Assembly (NCBI RefSeq): GCF_023715225.1
Contig: NZ_JAMBNS010000001.1
Coordinates: 310,001-374,000, forward strand
Direction: 5' to 3'
Source of the DNA: Robertmurraya korlensis
GTDB lineage: Bacteria > Bacillota > Bacilli > Bacillales > Cytobacillaceae
Length of the DNA: 64,000 bases
Made by a program: the position numbers and the translations under genes. This document shows, piece by piece, positions 20,010-29,846 of this stretch (position 1 is the first letter of the stretch; each line of letters opens with the position of its first letter). The notes beneath the pieces are model-generated. The model did not search any database. It was not told the DNA's origin and worked only from the letters and a program-made list of their open reading frames with translations.

Positions 20010-20045
20010 AAAAGAGGCAGACCTTAACGGGTTTGCCTCTTTTAT
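20010..20045. terminator. Terminator between yajC and yrzE
   Basis: AAAAGAGGCAGACC, loop TTAAC, GGGTTTGCCTCTTTT; usable from both sides of the convergent pair. Confidence 0.88.
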
Positions 20046-20055
20046 TCTTATTCTA

Positions 20056-20448
20056 TTAGGCAGTTCTTTTAGAAGTGGTACTTATATTTACACCTAATAT
20101 TCCGCCCATCATGGCTGTTAAAATATAGCAAACATGATAAACGATTTCTTCAAAAGAAAATAAACTATCCATCCCTAAAAATTGAAATAAAAAAATGATT
20201 GTGGTGTATACAATGCCAGTGAGGCCTCCAACTAACCAGCCTTTTTGCTTCCCTTTTCCTCCTGACACGAACCCGCCTAAAAACAATGTGATAAATGAAA
20301 CACCAGTAATAACAAATTGTAATGAAGATTCGCTAGTTGGTGTAAATCGGAGAATTAAGGAAAATATAACCGAACTTACAATTGCAAACAAAAAGACAGT
20401 TATGACCCCGTATAGTACGGCGTTGCCAAAATTTTTCGATTCTTCGAT
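20056..20448 (-). CDS. yrzE: TIGR04086-family membrane protein YrzE
   Basis: Four-span membrane protein of about 130 aa and unknown function. Segments: NAVLYGVITVFLFAIVSSVI, VITGVSFITLFLGGFVSGG, GWLVGGLTGIVYTTIIFLF and YHVCYILTAMMGGILGVNI. Homology begins around IEESKNFGNAV and there is no ATG, GTG or TTG in frame at that point; GGGAGAGGGG lies just before an ATC codon (20448-20446). The next in-frame ATG (20601) would overlap the divergent DUF421 gene and add an unrelated basic leader. The start is therefore uncertain. Confidence 0.7.
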   Translation of the reverse strand: MEESKNFGNAVLYGVITVFLFAIVSSVIFSLILRFTPTSESSLQFVITGVSFITLFLGGFVSGGKGKQKGWLVGGLTGIVYTTIIFLFQFLGMDSLFSFEEIVYHVCYILTAMMGGILGVNISTTSKRTA

Positions 20449-20592
20449 TGGACCCCTCTCCCTTCTAACTTTTCTCAGTAATTGCTTAGTACAAGCATAT
20501 TCATGAGCTTTTCTAAATAGAATCACATTTTGTTCATGTTTTCTGCAGATTTGCAAACAATAAAATGAATGAACATAAAGGGAGCGTTTCTT

Positions 20593-21243
20593 TTGGATCA
20601 ATATGTTTTAATTGTTGTTCGTACTATTCTTTTATACGGTGTTATTTCTATTATTTTTCGACTGATGGGGAAGAGAGAGCTTGGAGAATTAAATGTATTA
20701 GATTTGGTTGTCTATATTATGATTGCAGAGATAGCGGTCGTCGGCATTGAAAAGCCAGAAGAAACAATCGTGAATAATATTTTACCGATGGCTGTGCTCA
20801 TGATTATTCAAATCACCTTGGCCTTTTTTTCATTAAAAAGTAAAAAGGTTAGGGATATGCTAGATGGGAAGCCTTCCATCATTATTAACAATGGAAAAAT
20901 TGATGAACATGAAATGAGAAAACAACGCTACAATTTCGATGATCTCCTTTTGCAGTTAAGAGACAAGGATATTCGTAATATTGCTGATGTTGAATTTGCA
21001 ATACTTGAAACATCAGGAAAGCTATCTGTTTACGAAAAAAGCCAGAATCAAGGGGGAATTACCATCCCGTTAATATTGGATGGGGAGGTTCAAGAAAGTA
21101 ATTTACAACGTATAGAGAAAAATAAATTCTGGCTTCTTCAGGAATTAAAGAAACTGGGATATACTCAAGTAAAAGAAGTTTCCTTTTGCAGCTATCAAGA
21201 TGGAAAGTTTTTTGTAGATATAATAGATACAAAAAAGAGGTGA
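20593..21243 (+). CDS. DUF421 (YetF-family) membrane protein
   Basis: Three N-terminal membrane helices (YVLIVVRTILLYGVISIIF, LDLVVYIMIAEIAVVGI, ILPMAVLMIIQITLAFFSL) are followed by the cytoplasmic YetF-like domain with GKPSIIINNGKI, RYNFDDLLLQLRDK and VEFAILETSGKLSVY. Matches the YrbG neighbour of spoVB in Bacillus. AAAGGGAG (20577-20584) selects TTG 20593 over ATG 20569; 216 aa. Function unknown. Confidence 0.88.
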   Translation: MDQYVLIVVRTILLYGVISIIFRLMGKRELGELNVLDLVVYIMIAEIAVVGIEKPEETIVNNILPMAVLMIIQITLAFFSLKSKKVRDMLDGKPSIIINNGKIDEHEMRKQRYNFDDLLLQLRDKDIRNIADVEFAILETSGKLSVYEKSQNQGGITIPLILDGEVQESNLQRIEKNKFWLLQELKKLGYTQVKEVSFCSYQDGKFFVDIIDTKKR

Positions 21244-21264
21244 TCAGGCGTTCACCTCTTTTTA
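21231..21264. terminator. Bidirectional terminator between DUF421 gene and spoVB
   Basis: AAAAGAGGTGA, loop TCAGGCG, TTCACCTCTTTTT; overlaps the end of the DUF421 coding region. Confidence 0.85.
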
Positions 21265-22824
21265 ACGCATAATTAGTTTTGATAATGCATTTCCAATAAA
21301 AGGAACTCGGGTCATTTCTTCTTTTTTAATTTGTCCAGCAATGATAATAAGTAGTGTATAGCAGATAGTAATGGCCGTACAGCTTACAATCACATTAAGT
21401 GATAATGGCAAGTCCGCTTTGAAGTAATTATAAGAGGATAAACCAGCCCATCCGGAAACACCCATACTAGCAAAGGTTAGTAAATAATCCCAAATATAAA
21501 AGGTGAATGAAATCTTCTTCAGAACGGTTGCAAAATGGAGAAGAGTCACTACTAAAAAGCCGAATACAATTCCTAATGCTGCCCCTTTAATCCCAAAGCT
21601 TGGCTGACTTGCTAATAAAAATATAACAGCTGTTTTTACAACAGAACCAAAGAGCGAGTTAATCATAGCAGCCCTTGCTAGATCAAGTGCTTGTAGAGTA
21701 GCTTGTAATGGCCCTTGATAGTAATAGAAAAGGAAGAATGGTGCCATGATTTGAATAAAGTACGCTCCGCTTGAAGATCCATACATAACTTCCATAAGCG
21801 GTTCAGCTAATACATAGAGTATCACAACCGATAATCCACCCGTCAAAAAAGCAAAGCGTAGAGCTTGTTGTAATCGATATTCAATCAGCTTTTTATTGTT
21901 CTGCGAATTTGCCTCACTGATTGCCGGAACGAGCGACGTCGACAACGATAAAGTAATAAACGATGGCAATAGTAAAAGCGGCATCGCAAAGCCAGTTAAT
22001 GCTCCATATTGCTTTGTTGCAGTGATGGCCGCAACACCAGCTATGCTTAAGCTATGTGTGACGACAATCGGTTCAAAAAACCACGCAATGGAACCAATCA
22101 TACGACTTCCTAGCGTTGGTAACGCCACACCCATCAGTTCTTGAAACGTAGATTTTCCTTCTTGTACATGTTTGAAAAATTTATTTCTAATCCGAAATTG
22201 TTTTTTGAGCTTAAATGAAGTAATTAAATAAATCAATGAGATGAGCTCTCCAATTACAGATGCAACCATCGCCCCTGCTGCCGCGTACTCTACCCCATAT
22301 GGCATAAACATACTTGTTAATACAGCTATCAATGTGATTCTTGCCGCTTGTTCAATCACTTGTGAAATGGCAGAAGGTTTCATATTTTGTCTTCCTTGGA
22401 AATATCCTCTTAACACGGAAGAAAGTGCAACGATTGGAATGATTGGAGCAATCGCGAGCAATGGTAAATGTGTGCGTGGATCTGTAAAAAGAGTTTCTGA
22501 TAAGTACGGTGCAAGCATAAATAGAGCAGGAGTAAAGATAAGGGATAAAGTAAATGTTGTTGCTAAGGAAACAACAAGTATTTGTTTTATTTTTTTTGTA
22601 TCACCTTTTGCCTCTGCTTCTGCAATATTTTTTGAAATAGCCACCGGTAAGCCAAGTTGTGTGAGGGTGACAACAAGAATAAGAGTCGGAAAGGCCATCA
22701 TATATAGTCCTACGCCTTCTTCGCCTATAAACCTTGCAATCACAATCCTATTAATAAAACCAAGAACTCTTGTTACAAAGCCGGCAACTAACAAAATTAT
22801 TGTTCCTTTTAAAAACTTCGACAT
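21262..22824 (-). CDS. spoVB: Stage V sporulation protein B (SpoVB), MOP-family flippase
   Basis: Polytopic membrane protein (520 aa, about 14 helices) of the oligosaccharide/polysaccharide exporter superfamily, needed for spore cortex synthesis in the mother-cell-derived membrane. N-terminal FLKGTIILLVAGFVTRVLGFINRI, YMMAFPTLILVVTLTQLGLPVAISK and VLRGYFQGRQNMKP are typical of MurJ/SpoVB proteins. Divergent from comN. Confidence 0.93.
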   Translation of the reverse strand: MSKFLKGTIILLVAGFVTRVLGFINRIVIARFIGEEGVGLYMMAFPTLILVVTLTQLGLPVAISKNIAEAEAKGDTKKIKQILVVSLATTFTLSLIFTPALFMLAPYLSETLFTDPRTHLPLLAIAPIIPIVALSSVLRGYFQGRQNMKPSAISQVIEQAARITLIAVLTSMFMPYGVEYAAAGAMVASVIGELISLIYLITSFKLKKQFRIRNKFFKHVQEGKSTFQELMGVALPTLGSRMIGSIAWFFEPIVVTHSLSIAGVAAITATKQYGALTGFAMPLLLLPSFITLSLSTSLVPAISEANSQNNKKLIEYRLQQALRFAFLTGGLSVVILYVLAEPLMEVMYGSSSGAYFIQIMAPFFLFYYYQGPLQATLQALDLARAAMINSLFGSVVKTAVIFLLASQPSFGIKGAALGIVFGFLVVTLLHFATVLKKISFTFYIWDYLLTFASMGVSGWAGLSSYNYFKADLPLSLNVIVSCTAITICYTLLIIIAGQIKKEEMTRVPFIGNALSKLIMR

Positions 22825-22867
22825 CTCGCTACCTGCCTTCTCAAAATAGGTATAATCATATACAATT

Positions 22868-22897
22868 AACTATATGCACCCAGGTGGACAAAGCATG
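22868..22897 (-). promoter_or_regulatory. Possible sigma-E promoter of spoVB
   Basis: On the minus strand CATATAGTT (22876-22868) resembles the sigma-E -10, 43 bases before the spoVB start, with GTCATGCTTT upstream as a weak -35. spoVB is sigma-E controlled in B. subtilis. Confidence 0.4.
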
Positions 22898-22954
22898 ACA
22901 AGGTATTATAAATTTCTCTATATTTTATACTCTAGTATTTGGAGGCGGCTCGAT

Positions 22955-23251
22955 ATGGAAATGGACAAAAGCTACGATCGTTTTCGTAAAGAAGTACACC
23001 CAGCATTAATTAGTAAGATGGAAGAGTTCTCCCTTCTTGGGTATGGGACGATCAGTCAAGATAGTCTTTGGGAGTTCTTAAGTAAGAAGAAGTGGAGAAA
23101 GCCGAAGGAGGACGTCAAGGTCTATGAGATAGTCGCAGATATTCTCTCTGTAAATGTTGGAGAATATATGAATTATGCGACTGTTGAAGCATTTAAGTCA
23201 GATGAATTTTCACTTGCGAATGATGAAGAGAGAAGGGAATTATTGAAATAA
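22955..23251 (+). CDS. comN: Post-transcriptional regulator ComN
   Basis: Protein of 98 aa (YrzD family) that in B. subtilis controls comE mRNA and localises with DivIVA. Sequence YDRFRKEVHPALISKMEEFSLLGYG and KKWRKPKEDVKVYEIVADIL is characteristic. GGAGG at 22941-22945 points to ATG 22955; the longer upstream frame is not translated. Sits between spoVB and secDF as in relatives. Confidence 0.88.
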   Translation: MEMDKSYDRFRKEVHPALISKMEEFSLLGYGTISQDSLWEFLSKKKWRKPKEDVKVYEIVADILSVNVGEYMNYATVEAFKSDEFSLANDEERRELLK

Positions 23252-23270
23252 CTACATACATGTCCATAAA

Positions 23271-23299
23271 TTGACACTATTTCCTATCTGTTTCATAAT
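23271..23299 (+). promoter_or_regulatory. Predicted sigma-A promoter of secDF
   Basis: TTGACA (23271-23276), 17 bp, CATAAT (23294-23299), leaving a leader of about 70 bases before the secDF start. Confidence 0.8.
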
Positions 23300-23374
23300 A
23301 TTAGAATAGAAAATACAAGCAGGTAGCATGTTGTTACCTTGCCTGGGTTACATTTTAAGGAGGATTTATACATA

Positions 23375-25639
23375 ATGGTCAAACGCAGTAGAATTGTGGC
23401 CTTTTTGTTATTGCTGCTTCTTTTTGCAAGTACAATTGGGACAACTACGAATAGTATTTTAAAAAATATAAAACTAGGTTTAGACCTTCAAGGAGGATTT
23501 GAAGTCCTTTACGAAGTGGAACCTGCTAAAAAAGGCCAAGAAATTGACCAAGAAGTTTTAAATAGTACGGTAGAGGCGTTAGATAATCGAATTAACGTGC
23601 TAGGGGTAAGTGAGCCGGTCATTCAAATTGAGGGTGATAATCGGATTCGTGTTCAGCTTGCCGGAGTATCAGACCAAACGAAAGCACGTGAAATTCTCTC
23701 CACAGAAGCGAATTTAACCTTCCGAAATGCTAATGATGAAATCATGATGGATGGTACAGATTTAGTAGAGGGTGGTGCGAAGCAAACCTTTGATGAAAAC
23801 AACAAGCCTAGCATCTCTCTGCAGTTAAAGAGTGCCGATAAATTCCGAGAAGTGACACAAGAAATCGTTGGAATGGCTCCTCAGAATCAATTAATTATTT
23901 GGCTAGACTTTGAAGAAGGGAAAGATTCCTATCAAGCAGAAGTAGCCAAGGAAGAACCAAAGTTTCTGTCCAATCCAAATGTAAATCAAGTGTTTAATCA
24001 AGATACGGTTTCCATTGTAGGAAATTTTGAATTAGAAGAAGCAAAGACGTTAGCTTCCTTATTAAATGCCGGAGCGCTGCCAGTTAAACTTACAGAAGTC
24101 TATTCAACCTCTGTTGGTGCTCAGTTCGGGGAAGAAGCACTAAATGAAACGGTGTTTGCTGGAATTGTAGGAATTAGTATCATTTTCTTGTTCATGCTTT
24201 TCTTTTATCGTTTACCAGGATTTATTGCTGTTATTACACTATCTCTTTATATTTACCTAATTCTCCTGATCTTCGATTGGATGAATGGAGTGTTAACTTT
24301 ACCAGGTATAGCAGCTCTAATCCTAGGGGTGGGTATGGCTGTAGATGCCAACATTATTACGTATGAGAGAATTAAGGAAGAACTAAAGGTTGGAAGAACG
24401 GTTAAGTCGGCGTATGAAGTGGGAAGTAAAGGTGCGTTTTGGACTATTTTTGACTCTAACATCACGACCATTATTGCCGCTGGAGTATTATTTTTCTATG
24501 GGACAAGCTCTGTTAAAGGGTTTGCAACGATGTTAATTATCTCGATTTTAGGAAGCTTCCTTACGGCTGTTTTTGCGTCACGTCTATTGCTTGGTTTGTG
24601 GGTGAAAAGTGGTTTCTTAGACCAACGTCCTACCTGGTTTGGCGTAAGAAAGAAAGATATGAAAGATATTTCTGAAGGGTACGATGCCATCGATTTACCT
24701 ACAAGATTCGATCGCTGGGATTTTGTGAAAAATCATAAAATCATCTTTATCATTTCAGGTGTTTTATTCTCAGTCGGACTGGTCGTTCTGATCTTGTTTA
24801 AGTTAAATCTAGGAATTGACTTTGCAAGTGGAACGAGGGTGGAAGTACCTTCCGATAAACCAATTGAAACCGAACAGTTAAAACAAGAATTTGCGAAATT
24901 TGATCTTGAAGCTGAAAATATTGTCATGTCTGGTGACAATAATGACGTTGCTGTGGTTCGCTTTTTAGGCGTACTCCCAAAAGAAGAAATTGCTGATCTT
25001 AAAGCACACTTTAAAGAATTGTACGGTTCAGAACCGAATATCAGCACGGTTTCTCCAGTGGTTGGAAAAGAGTTAGCTAAAAATGCAATGATTGCAGTAG
25101 CTATTGCATCCATTGGAATTATTCTCTATGTATCGATTCGATTTGAATGGAGAATGGCCCTTGCTGCAATTGTCGCCCTCTTACATGATGTTTTCTTCAT
25201 TATTGTTTTGTTTAGTTTTACAAGACTTGAGGTAGATTTGACGTTTATTGCAGCCGTCTTAACCATTGTCGGTTATTCGATTAATGACACAATTGTGACA
25301 TTTGACCGGATGAGAGAAAACTTGGCGAAGAAAAAGAGAATTAAAGCTTATGAAGAACTTGCTGATGTTGTAAATAGTAGTTTACGTCAAACATTAGGAA
25401 GATCAGTAAATACGGTTTTAACCGTAGTTATTGCCGTTGTTGCTTTATTGCTATTCGGAAGTTCCTCCATTCTTAATTTCTCATTAGCGTTGCTAATTGG
25501 TTTAGTTGTTGGTGTATATTCCTCTATTTTTATTGCAGCTCAACTATGGCTAGTGATGAAAGCCAAAGAACTTAAGCAAAAGGGAGTTCTAATTACTGAA
25601 AAAGTAAAAAGAGAAAGAACAGACGAGCCACAGGTTTAA
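23375..25639 (+). CDS. secDF: Protein translocase SecDF (fused)
   Basis: Proton-driven accessory pump of the Sec pathway, fused SecD-SecF as usual in Bacillus (754 aa, 12 membrane helices of the RND fold). The SecD half has LGLDLQGGFEVLYEV (D1 motif) and GIAALILGVGMAVDANIITYERIKEEL. The SecF half begins after FDRWDFVKNHK, with LGIDFASGTRVEV and TIVGYSINDTIVTFDRMREN. AAGGAGG (23357-23363) supports ATG 23375. Functions with YajC, encoded 3.4 kb upstream. Confidence 0.96.
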   Translation: MVKRSRIVAFLLLLLLFASTIGTTTNSILKNIKLGLDLQGGFEVLYEVEPAKKGQEIDQEVLNSTVEALDNRINVLGVSEPVIQIEGDNRIRVQLAGVSDQTKAREILSTEANLTFRNANDEIMMDGTDLVEGGAKQTFDENNKPSISLQLKSADKFREVTQEIVGMAPQNQLIIWLDFEEGKDSYQAEVAKEEPKFLSNPNVNQVFNQDTVSIVGNFELEEAKTLASLLNAGALPVKLTEVYSTSVGAQFGEEALNETVFAGIVGISIIFLFMLFFYRLPGFIAVITLSLYIYLILLIFDWMNGVLTLPGIAALILGVGMAVDANIITYERIKEELKVGRTVKSAYEVGSKGAFWTIFDSNITTIIAAGVLFFYGTSSVKGFATMLIISILGSFLTAVFASRLLLGLWVKSGFLDQRPTWFGVRKKDMKDISEGYDAIDLPTRFDRWDFVKNHKIIFIISGVLFSVGLVVLILFKLNLGIDFASGTRVEVPSDKPIETEQLKQEFAKFDLEAENIVMSGDNNDVAVVRFLGVLPKEEIADLKAHFKELYGSEPNISTVSPVVGKELAKNAMIAVAIASIGIILYVSIRFEWRMALAAIVALLHDVFFIIVLFSFTRLEVDLTFIAAVLTIVGYSINDTIVTFDRMRENLAKKKRIKAYEELADVVNSSLRQTLGRSVNTVLTVVIAVVALLLFGSSSILNFSLALLIGLVVGVYSSIFIAAQLWLVMKAKELKQKGVLITEKVKRERTDEPQV

Positions 25640-25646
25640 TTCTAGA

Positions 25647-25681
25647 ACCACAGGGAATATTTCTCTGTGGTTTCTCTTTTT
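25647..25681 (+). terminator. Intrinsic terminator after secDF
   Basis: AACCACAGGGAA-TAT-TTCTCTGTGGTT followed by TCTCTTTTT. Confidence 0.88.
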
Positions 25682-25738
25682 GAATAGGATTTTTTGGTTA
25701 AACTAATTGGTAGTGAATGGGTTGAAGGGGCGTTAGTA

Positions 25739-26653
25739 TTGGAAAATCAAGAGCGATTTAAGAAAGCGGAATTTGTAGCAATCATAGGGATTATCGGGAA
25801 TCTGATTTTAGCTGTCTTGAAATGGGTCATCGGTGTGTATGCAAACAGTAGGGCTTTAGTTGCTGACGCTGTTAATTCGGCTTCAGATGTAGCTGGCTCT
25901 TTAGCCGTTTTTATTGGACTGCGTGCTGCTAAACAACCACCAGATGAAGATCATCCATATGGACATGGTAAGGCGGAGTCAATCGCTGCTATTATTGTGG
26001 CTGTATTATTGGTTTTAGTTGGGTTTGAGATTGGGAAATCATCCTTTCAAGCGTTTTTCCAACCAATTGAAGCCCCTAAATTAATTGCTCTTGTGGCTGT
26101 GATTGTCTCAATTGTCATTAAAGAGACCATGTTCCGTTATACCTTCTCGATGGGGAAGAAGTTAAACAGTGATGCATTAATTGTAACTGCTTATGATCAC
26201 CGGTCAGATGTGTATTCGTCTTTAGCCGCGTTAGTGGGGATTGGCTGTGCGATTTTAGGAGAAAAGCTTGCTATTGGCTGGCTCGTATATGCAGATCCTG
26301 TAGCTGGCTTATTCGTATCTATTCTTATTTTAAAATTAGCATGGAAACTGGGAAGTGAATCGATTCACAATGCTCTTGATCATGTTTTACATGAAGAAGA
26401 TACAATAGAGCTTCGTAAGATTGTTGAAAGCATACCAGAGGTCAAAAAAATTGATGAGTTACACGCAAGGGAACATGGCCACTATGTGATTATCGATTTG
26501 AAAATATCTGTCGATCCTTTGATAACCGTCGAAGAAGGGCATCGGGTAGGGAAAAAGGTAAAGCAAAAGCTAATGGAAGAAAGGCATGTTGAAAATGTGT
26601 TTGTACATATCAATCCTTACAATCCGGATAATAGCGACTTTACTTATGATTAA
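25739..26653 (+). CDS. Cation diffusion facilitator (CDF) family transporter
   Basis: Divalent metal/proton antiporter of the CDF family, 304 aa. Six membrane helices carry the metal-site residues in DAVNSASDVAGS and YDHRSDVYSS. The family motif DEDHPYGHGKAE follows helix 2, and the C-terminal cytoplasmic domain has ALDHVLHEED and HAREHGHYVIID. Metal specificity (Zn, Mn or Fe) cannot be read reliably. GAAGGGG (25724-25730) supports TTG 25739 over TTG 25694. Confidence 0.92.
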   Translation: MENQERFKKAEFVAIIGIIGNLILAVLKWVIGVYANSRALVADAVNSASDVAGSLAVFIGLRAAKQPPDEDHPYGHGKAESIAAIIVAVLLVLVGFEIGKSSFQAFFQPIEAPKLIALVAVIVSIVIKETMFRYTFSMGKKLNSDALIVTAYDHRSDVYSSLAALVGIGCAILGEKLAIGWLVYADPVAGLFVSILILKLAWKLGSESIHNALDHVLHEEDTIELRKIVESIPEVKKIDELHAREHGHYVIIDLKISVDPLITVEEGHRVGKKVKQKLMEERHVENVFVHINPYNPDNSDFTYD

Positions 26654-26655
26654 AT

Positions 26656-26687
26656 AAGAGTCTGCTTTAATGCAGGCTTTTTTATTT
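26656..26687 (+). terminator. Probable terminator after the CDF gene
   Basis: AGTCTGC-TTTAAT-GCAGGCTTTTTTA; short stem with a good T run. Confidence 0.7.
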
Positions 26688-26708
26688 GCAACTGGAGAAA
26701 CCATTCCA

Positions 26709-26738
26709 TTGAAACAGTAGACAGCCTCAGTATATAAT
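26709..26738 (+). promoter_or_regulatory. Predicted sigma-A promoter of recJ-apt
   Basis: TTGAAA (26709-26714), 18 bp, TATAAT (26733-26738), 22 bases before the recJ start. Confidence 0.75.
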
Positions 26739-26760
26739 AGATAAGCTAAGGGGTGAAGGA

Positions 26761-29115
26761 ATGTTAAAGCCAAAATCACGCTGGAGTGTTCAACAGCATA
26801 AAAGTGAAGACAATGTGAATGAGCTTTGTAGTGAATTGAAGATATCTCCTCTTGTAGCTTCATTGCTTGTACGAAGAGGATTAGATACAGCATCTCTAGC
26901 TAAAAAATTTTTGTATGAACATGAAGAACAATGTCATGATCCATATTTATTAACAGGGATGGACATAGCGGTTAATAGAATTCATCAAGCAATTGAAAAC
27001 CAAGAACCGATTTTAATTTTTGGTGATTATGATGCCGATGGTGCAACAAGTACTTCTGTCATGATGCTTACTTTGAAGGAACTAGGTGCAATTGTCGATT
27101 TTTATATTCCTAATCGTTTTACAGAAGGGTACGGTCCAAACGAACCCGCTTTTCGTCATGCTCACGAAAGTGGAGTGAAACTAATAATCACTGTGGATAC
27201 CGGTATTTCAGCTGTACATGAGGCAAGTGTCTTAAAGAGTCTTGGTGTGGATTTGATTATTACCGATCATCATGAACCAGGTCCCATTCTACCTGAAGCA
27301 TTAGCAATTATTCATCCAAAGCTACCAGGAAGTACATACCCTTTTAAAGAGTTAGCTGGGGTAGGAGTAGCTTTTAAGCTTTCACATGCGTTATTAGGAC
27401 AACTTCCTGAGCATCTACTTGAGTTTGTAGCGATTGGAACGATTGCTGACCTTGTCCCTTTGGTTGATGAAAATCGCTATCTAGTTAAAAGAGGGTTAAA
27501 AAAGCTAAGAAGCAGTAGTAGACCAGGGATCATGGCCCTTTGTAAACAAGCTGGTATTGAACAACAAACCATAGATGAGGAAACGATTGGTTTTACGATA
27601 GGACCTCGTATCAATGCAGTAGGTCGGTTAGACTCTGCGGATCCAGCCGTTCACTTACTTTTATCCAAAGACTTAGATGAAGCGGAAATGCTTGCAGAGG
27701 AAATCGATTCGTACAATAAGGAACGTCAACGAATTGTTTCTAGTATTGCTGATGAAGCGATTCAACAAGTAAATGATTTCTATCCAATCGAAGAAAATTC
27801 TGTTATTGTTGTTGGACAAGAGGGCTGGAATGCAGGAGTAGTGGGGATTGTTGCATCTAGATTAGTAGAAGCCTTTTACCGTCCAACGATTGTGTTAAGC
27901 TTTGATCGGGAGAAAGGTATTGCTAAAGGCTCGGCTAGAAGCATTGAAGGATTTGATTTATTTAAGAATCTTTCCACATGCAGAGAGATTCTACCTCATT
28001 TTGGTGGGCATCCAATGGCGGCAGGTATGACGCTCAAACTTGAGGACGTGGATGAATTAAGATCAAGATTAAATGAACTCGCAGTAAATCAATTGTCTGA
28101 GGAAGATTTCATTCCAATCACGGTAATTGATTTAGAAATGTCGATTAAAGATGTACAGCTAAATGCGTTAGAAGAGCTACAACTTCTTGCGCCATTTGGG
28201 ACAAGTAATAAAAAACCAAAAATTTTGCTAAGAGATGCGAAAATATCGCAAATGAAGAAAATCGGTGCCAATCAAAGCCATTTAAAACTAACACTAGAAC
28301 ATGAAGGCGCCATCCTAGACGGAATCGGTTTTCATTTAGGTGAAAAGGTAGATCATATTTCGCCACAATCGAAGCTCTCAGTCGTAGGTGAATTGTCTAT
28401 AAATGAATGGAATAATATAAGGAAGCCCCAAATTTTTTTACATGACCTCGCCATAGATGAATGGCAATTATTTGATTATAGAGGAATAAAGCAGGTCGGT
28501 AAGCTGAAGGAAATGGTTCCTACTAGCAAGTGGATTAGCTTTAATAACCAGATTTCAGAGAATATAAAACAGGCACTTTCAGATCGGTTGCATCTTATTG
28601 AGACGGTTGAGCAAGCTAGAAATATGGATATTGATGATCAGTATATCGTTTTATATGACCTGCCAACATCGAAGGAATTGTTGACAGCATTACTGAATGG
28701 AAAAAAACCTGCTAGAATTTATGCCCATTTTTACAAAGAGGCAAGTGACTATTTTAGTACGATTCCAACACGGGATCATTTTAAATGGTATTATGCATTT
28801 TTATCAAAAAAAGCACCTTTTGATTTGAAAAAATACGGTGATGAGTTAGCCAAATACCGTGGCTGGTCAAGAGAAACAATTGATTTTATGTCACAGGTGT
28901 TTTTTGAACTAGATTTTGTTAAAATAAACAATGGATTTATTACACTTAACACTAGCAGTCATAAACGAGATCTAACGAGCTCTAAAACATATCAGAAAAA
29001 ACAAGAAGATTTAGCGCTTGAACAAGAATTATTATATTCCTCCTATCAGGTACTTCACTCCTGGTTGGATGAATGTATTCGAGGCTCGGTGGAAATTGAG
29101 GAGGAAGTAAAGTAA
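26761..29115 (+). CDS. recJ: Single-stranded-DNA-specific exonuclease RecJ
   Basis: 5'-3' single-strand exonuclease of recombination and mismatch repair. The DHH phosphoesterase core has [16 protein letters not shown] (residues 88-103), [16 protein letters not shown] and [15 protein letters not shown]; the DHHA1 part has [11 protein letters not shown]. It is followed by an OB-fold domain and a Firmicute-specific C-terminal extension. 784 aa, full length. The stop overlaps the apt start by one base. Confidence 0.96.
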   Translation: MLKPKSRWSVQQHKSEDNVNELCSELKISPLVASLLVRRGLDTASLAKKFLYEHEEQCHDPYLLTGMDIAVNRIHQAIENQEPILIFGDYDADGATSTSVMMLTLKELGAIVDFYIPNRFTEGYGPNEPAFRHAHESGVKLIITVDTGISAVHEASVLKSLGVDLIITDHHEPGPILPEALAIIHPKLPGSTYPFKELAGVGVAFKLSHALLGQLPEHLLEFVAIGTIADLVPLVDENRYLVKRGLKKLRSSSRPGIMALCKQAGIEQQTIDEETIGFTIGPRINAVGRLDSADPAVHLLLSKDLDEAEMLAEEIDSYNKERQRIVSSIADEAIQQVNDFYPIEENSVIVVGQEGWNAGVVGIVASRLVEAFYRPTIVLSFDREKGIAKGSARSIEGFDLFKNLSTCREILPHFGGHPMAAGMTLKLEDVDELRSRLNELAVNQLSEEDFIPITVIDLEMSIKDVQLNALEELQLLAPFGTSNKKPKILLRDAKISQMKKIGANQSHLKLTLEHEGAILDGIGFHLGEKVDHISPQSKLSVVGELSINEWNNIRKPQIFLHDLAIDEWQLFDYRGIKQVGKLKEMVPTSKWISFNNQISENIKQALSDRLHLIETVEQARNMDIDDQYIVLYDLPTSKELLTALLNGKKPARIYAHFYKEASDYFSTIPTRDHFKWYYAFLSKKAPFDLKKYGDELAKYRGWSRETIDFMSQVFFELDFVKINNGFITLNTSSHKRDLTSSKTYQKKQEDLALEQELLYSSYQVLHSWLDECIRGSVEIEEEVK

Positions 29116-29627
29116 TGGATTTAAAGAAGTATGTAACAATTGTAGAAGATTGGCCAAAGCCAGGGATTAAGTTTAAAGATATTACAACATTAATGGATAA
29201 CGGTGAAGCGTATCGTTACGCAACTGATCGAATTGTAGATTACGCAAAAGAAAGAAATATTGATATCGTTGTAGGTCCAGAAGCACGTGGTTTTATTATC
29301 GGATGCCCAGTGGCATATTCTTTAGGGGTAGGATTTGCTCCAGTTAGAAAAGAAGGAAAACTACCAAGAGAAACAGTAAAAGTAAACTACGGTCTTGAGT
29401 ATGGTAGTGATGTGTTAACGATCCATAAGGATGCCATTAAACCAGGACAACGTGTATTAATTACGGATGATTTGCTGGCAACAGGTGGAACGATTGATGC
29501 AACGATTAAACTTGTAGAGCAATTAGGTGGAGTTGTTGCAGGAATTGCCTTCTTAATTGAGTTAACATATTTAGATGGAAGAAACAAATTAGATGGATAT
29601 GATATTCTAACTTTAATGGAATACTAA
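29115..29627 (+). CDS. apt: Adenine phosphoribosyltransferase
   Basis: Salvages adenine to AMP with PRPP. The PRPP loop is [13 protein letters not shown], preceded by [10 protein letters not shown] and [12 protein letters not shown], both signatures of the family. 170 aa. TAATG overlap with recJ indicates coupling. A terminator follows before relA. Confidence 0.97.
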   Translation: MDLKKYVTIVEDWPKPGIKFKDITTLMDNGEAYRYATDRIVDYAKERNIDIVVGPEARGFIIGCPVAYSLGVGFAPVRKEGKLPRETVKVNYGLEYGSDVLTIHKDAIKPGQRVLITDDLLATGGTIDATIKLVEQLGGVVAGIAFLIELTYLDGRNKLDGYDILTLMEY

Positions 29628-29633
29628 AATAGA

Positions 29634-29666
29634 CAAAAAAGCGCAGCAATCGTTGCGCTTTTTTTC
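29634..29666 (+). terminator. Intrinsic terminator after apt
   Basis: AAAAAAGCGCA-GCAATCG-TTGCGCTTTTTTT. Confidence 0.9.
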
Positions 29667-29846
29667 ATATATTTGGATCGGAAATGACATGGTTCGACAT
29701 TATTTTTAATTTTCCCAGAAAAATAACAGGCTTTCCCTTTACATATCGAGTTTTTTTTTCGATAATAGTAACAATATTAGTTTTATTTTTAATAAAAAAA
29801 TAATCCTCACATTTCTGGGGTATCATAGAAAGTTAAAGGTGATTAT

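Noticed and set aside
20569-20601. Overlapping divergent ATG starts for yrzE and the DUF421 gene
   Set aside because: Ribosome binding sites and homology place the starts at about 20448 (minus) and 20593 (plus); the outer ATGs add unrelated residues.
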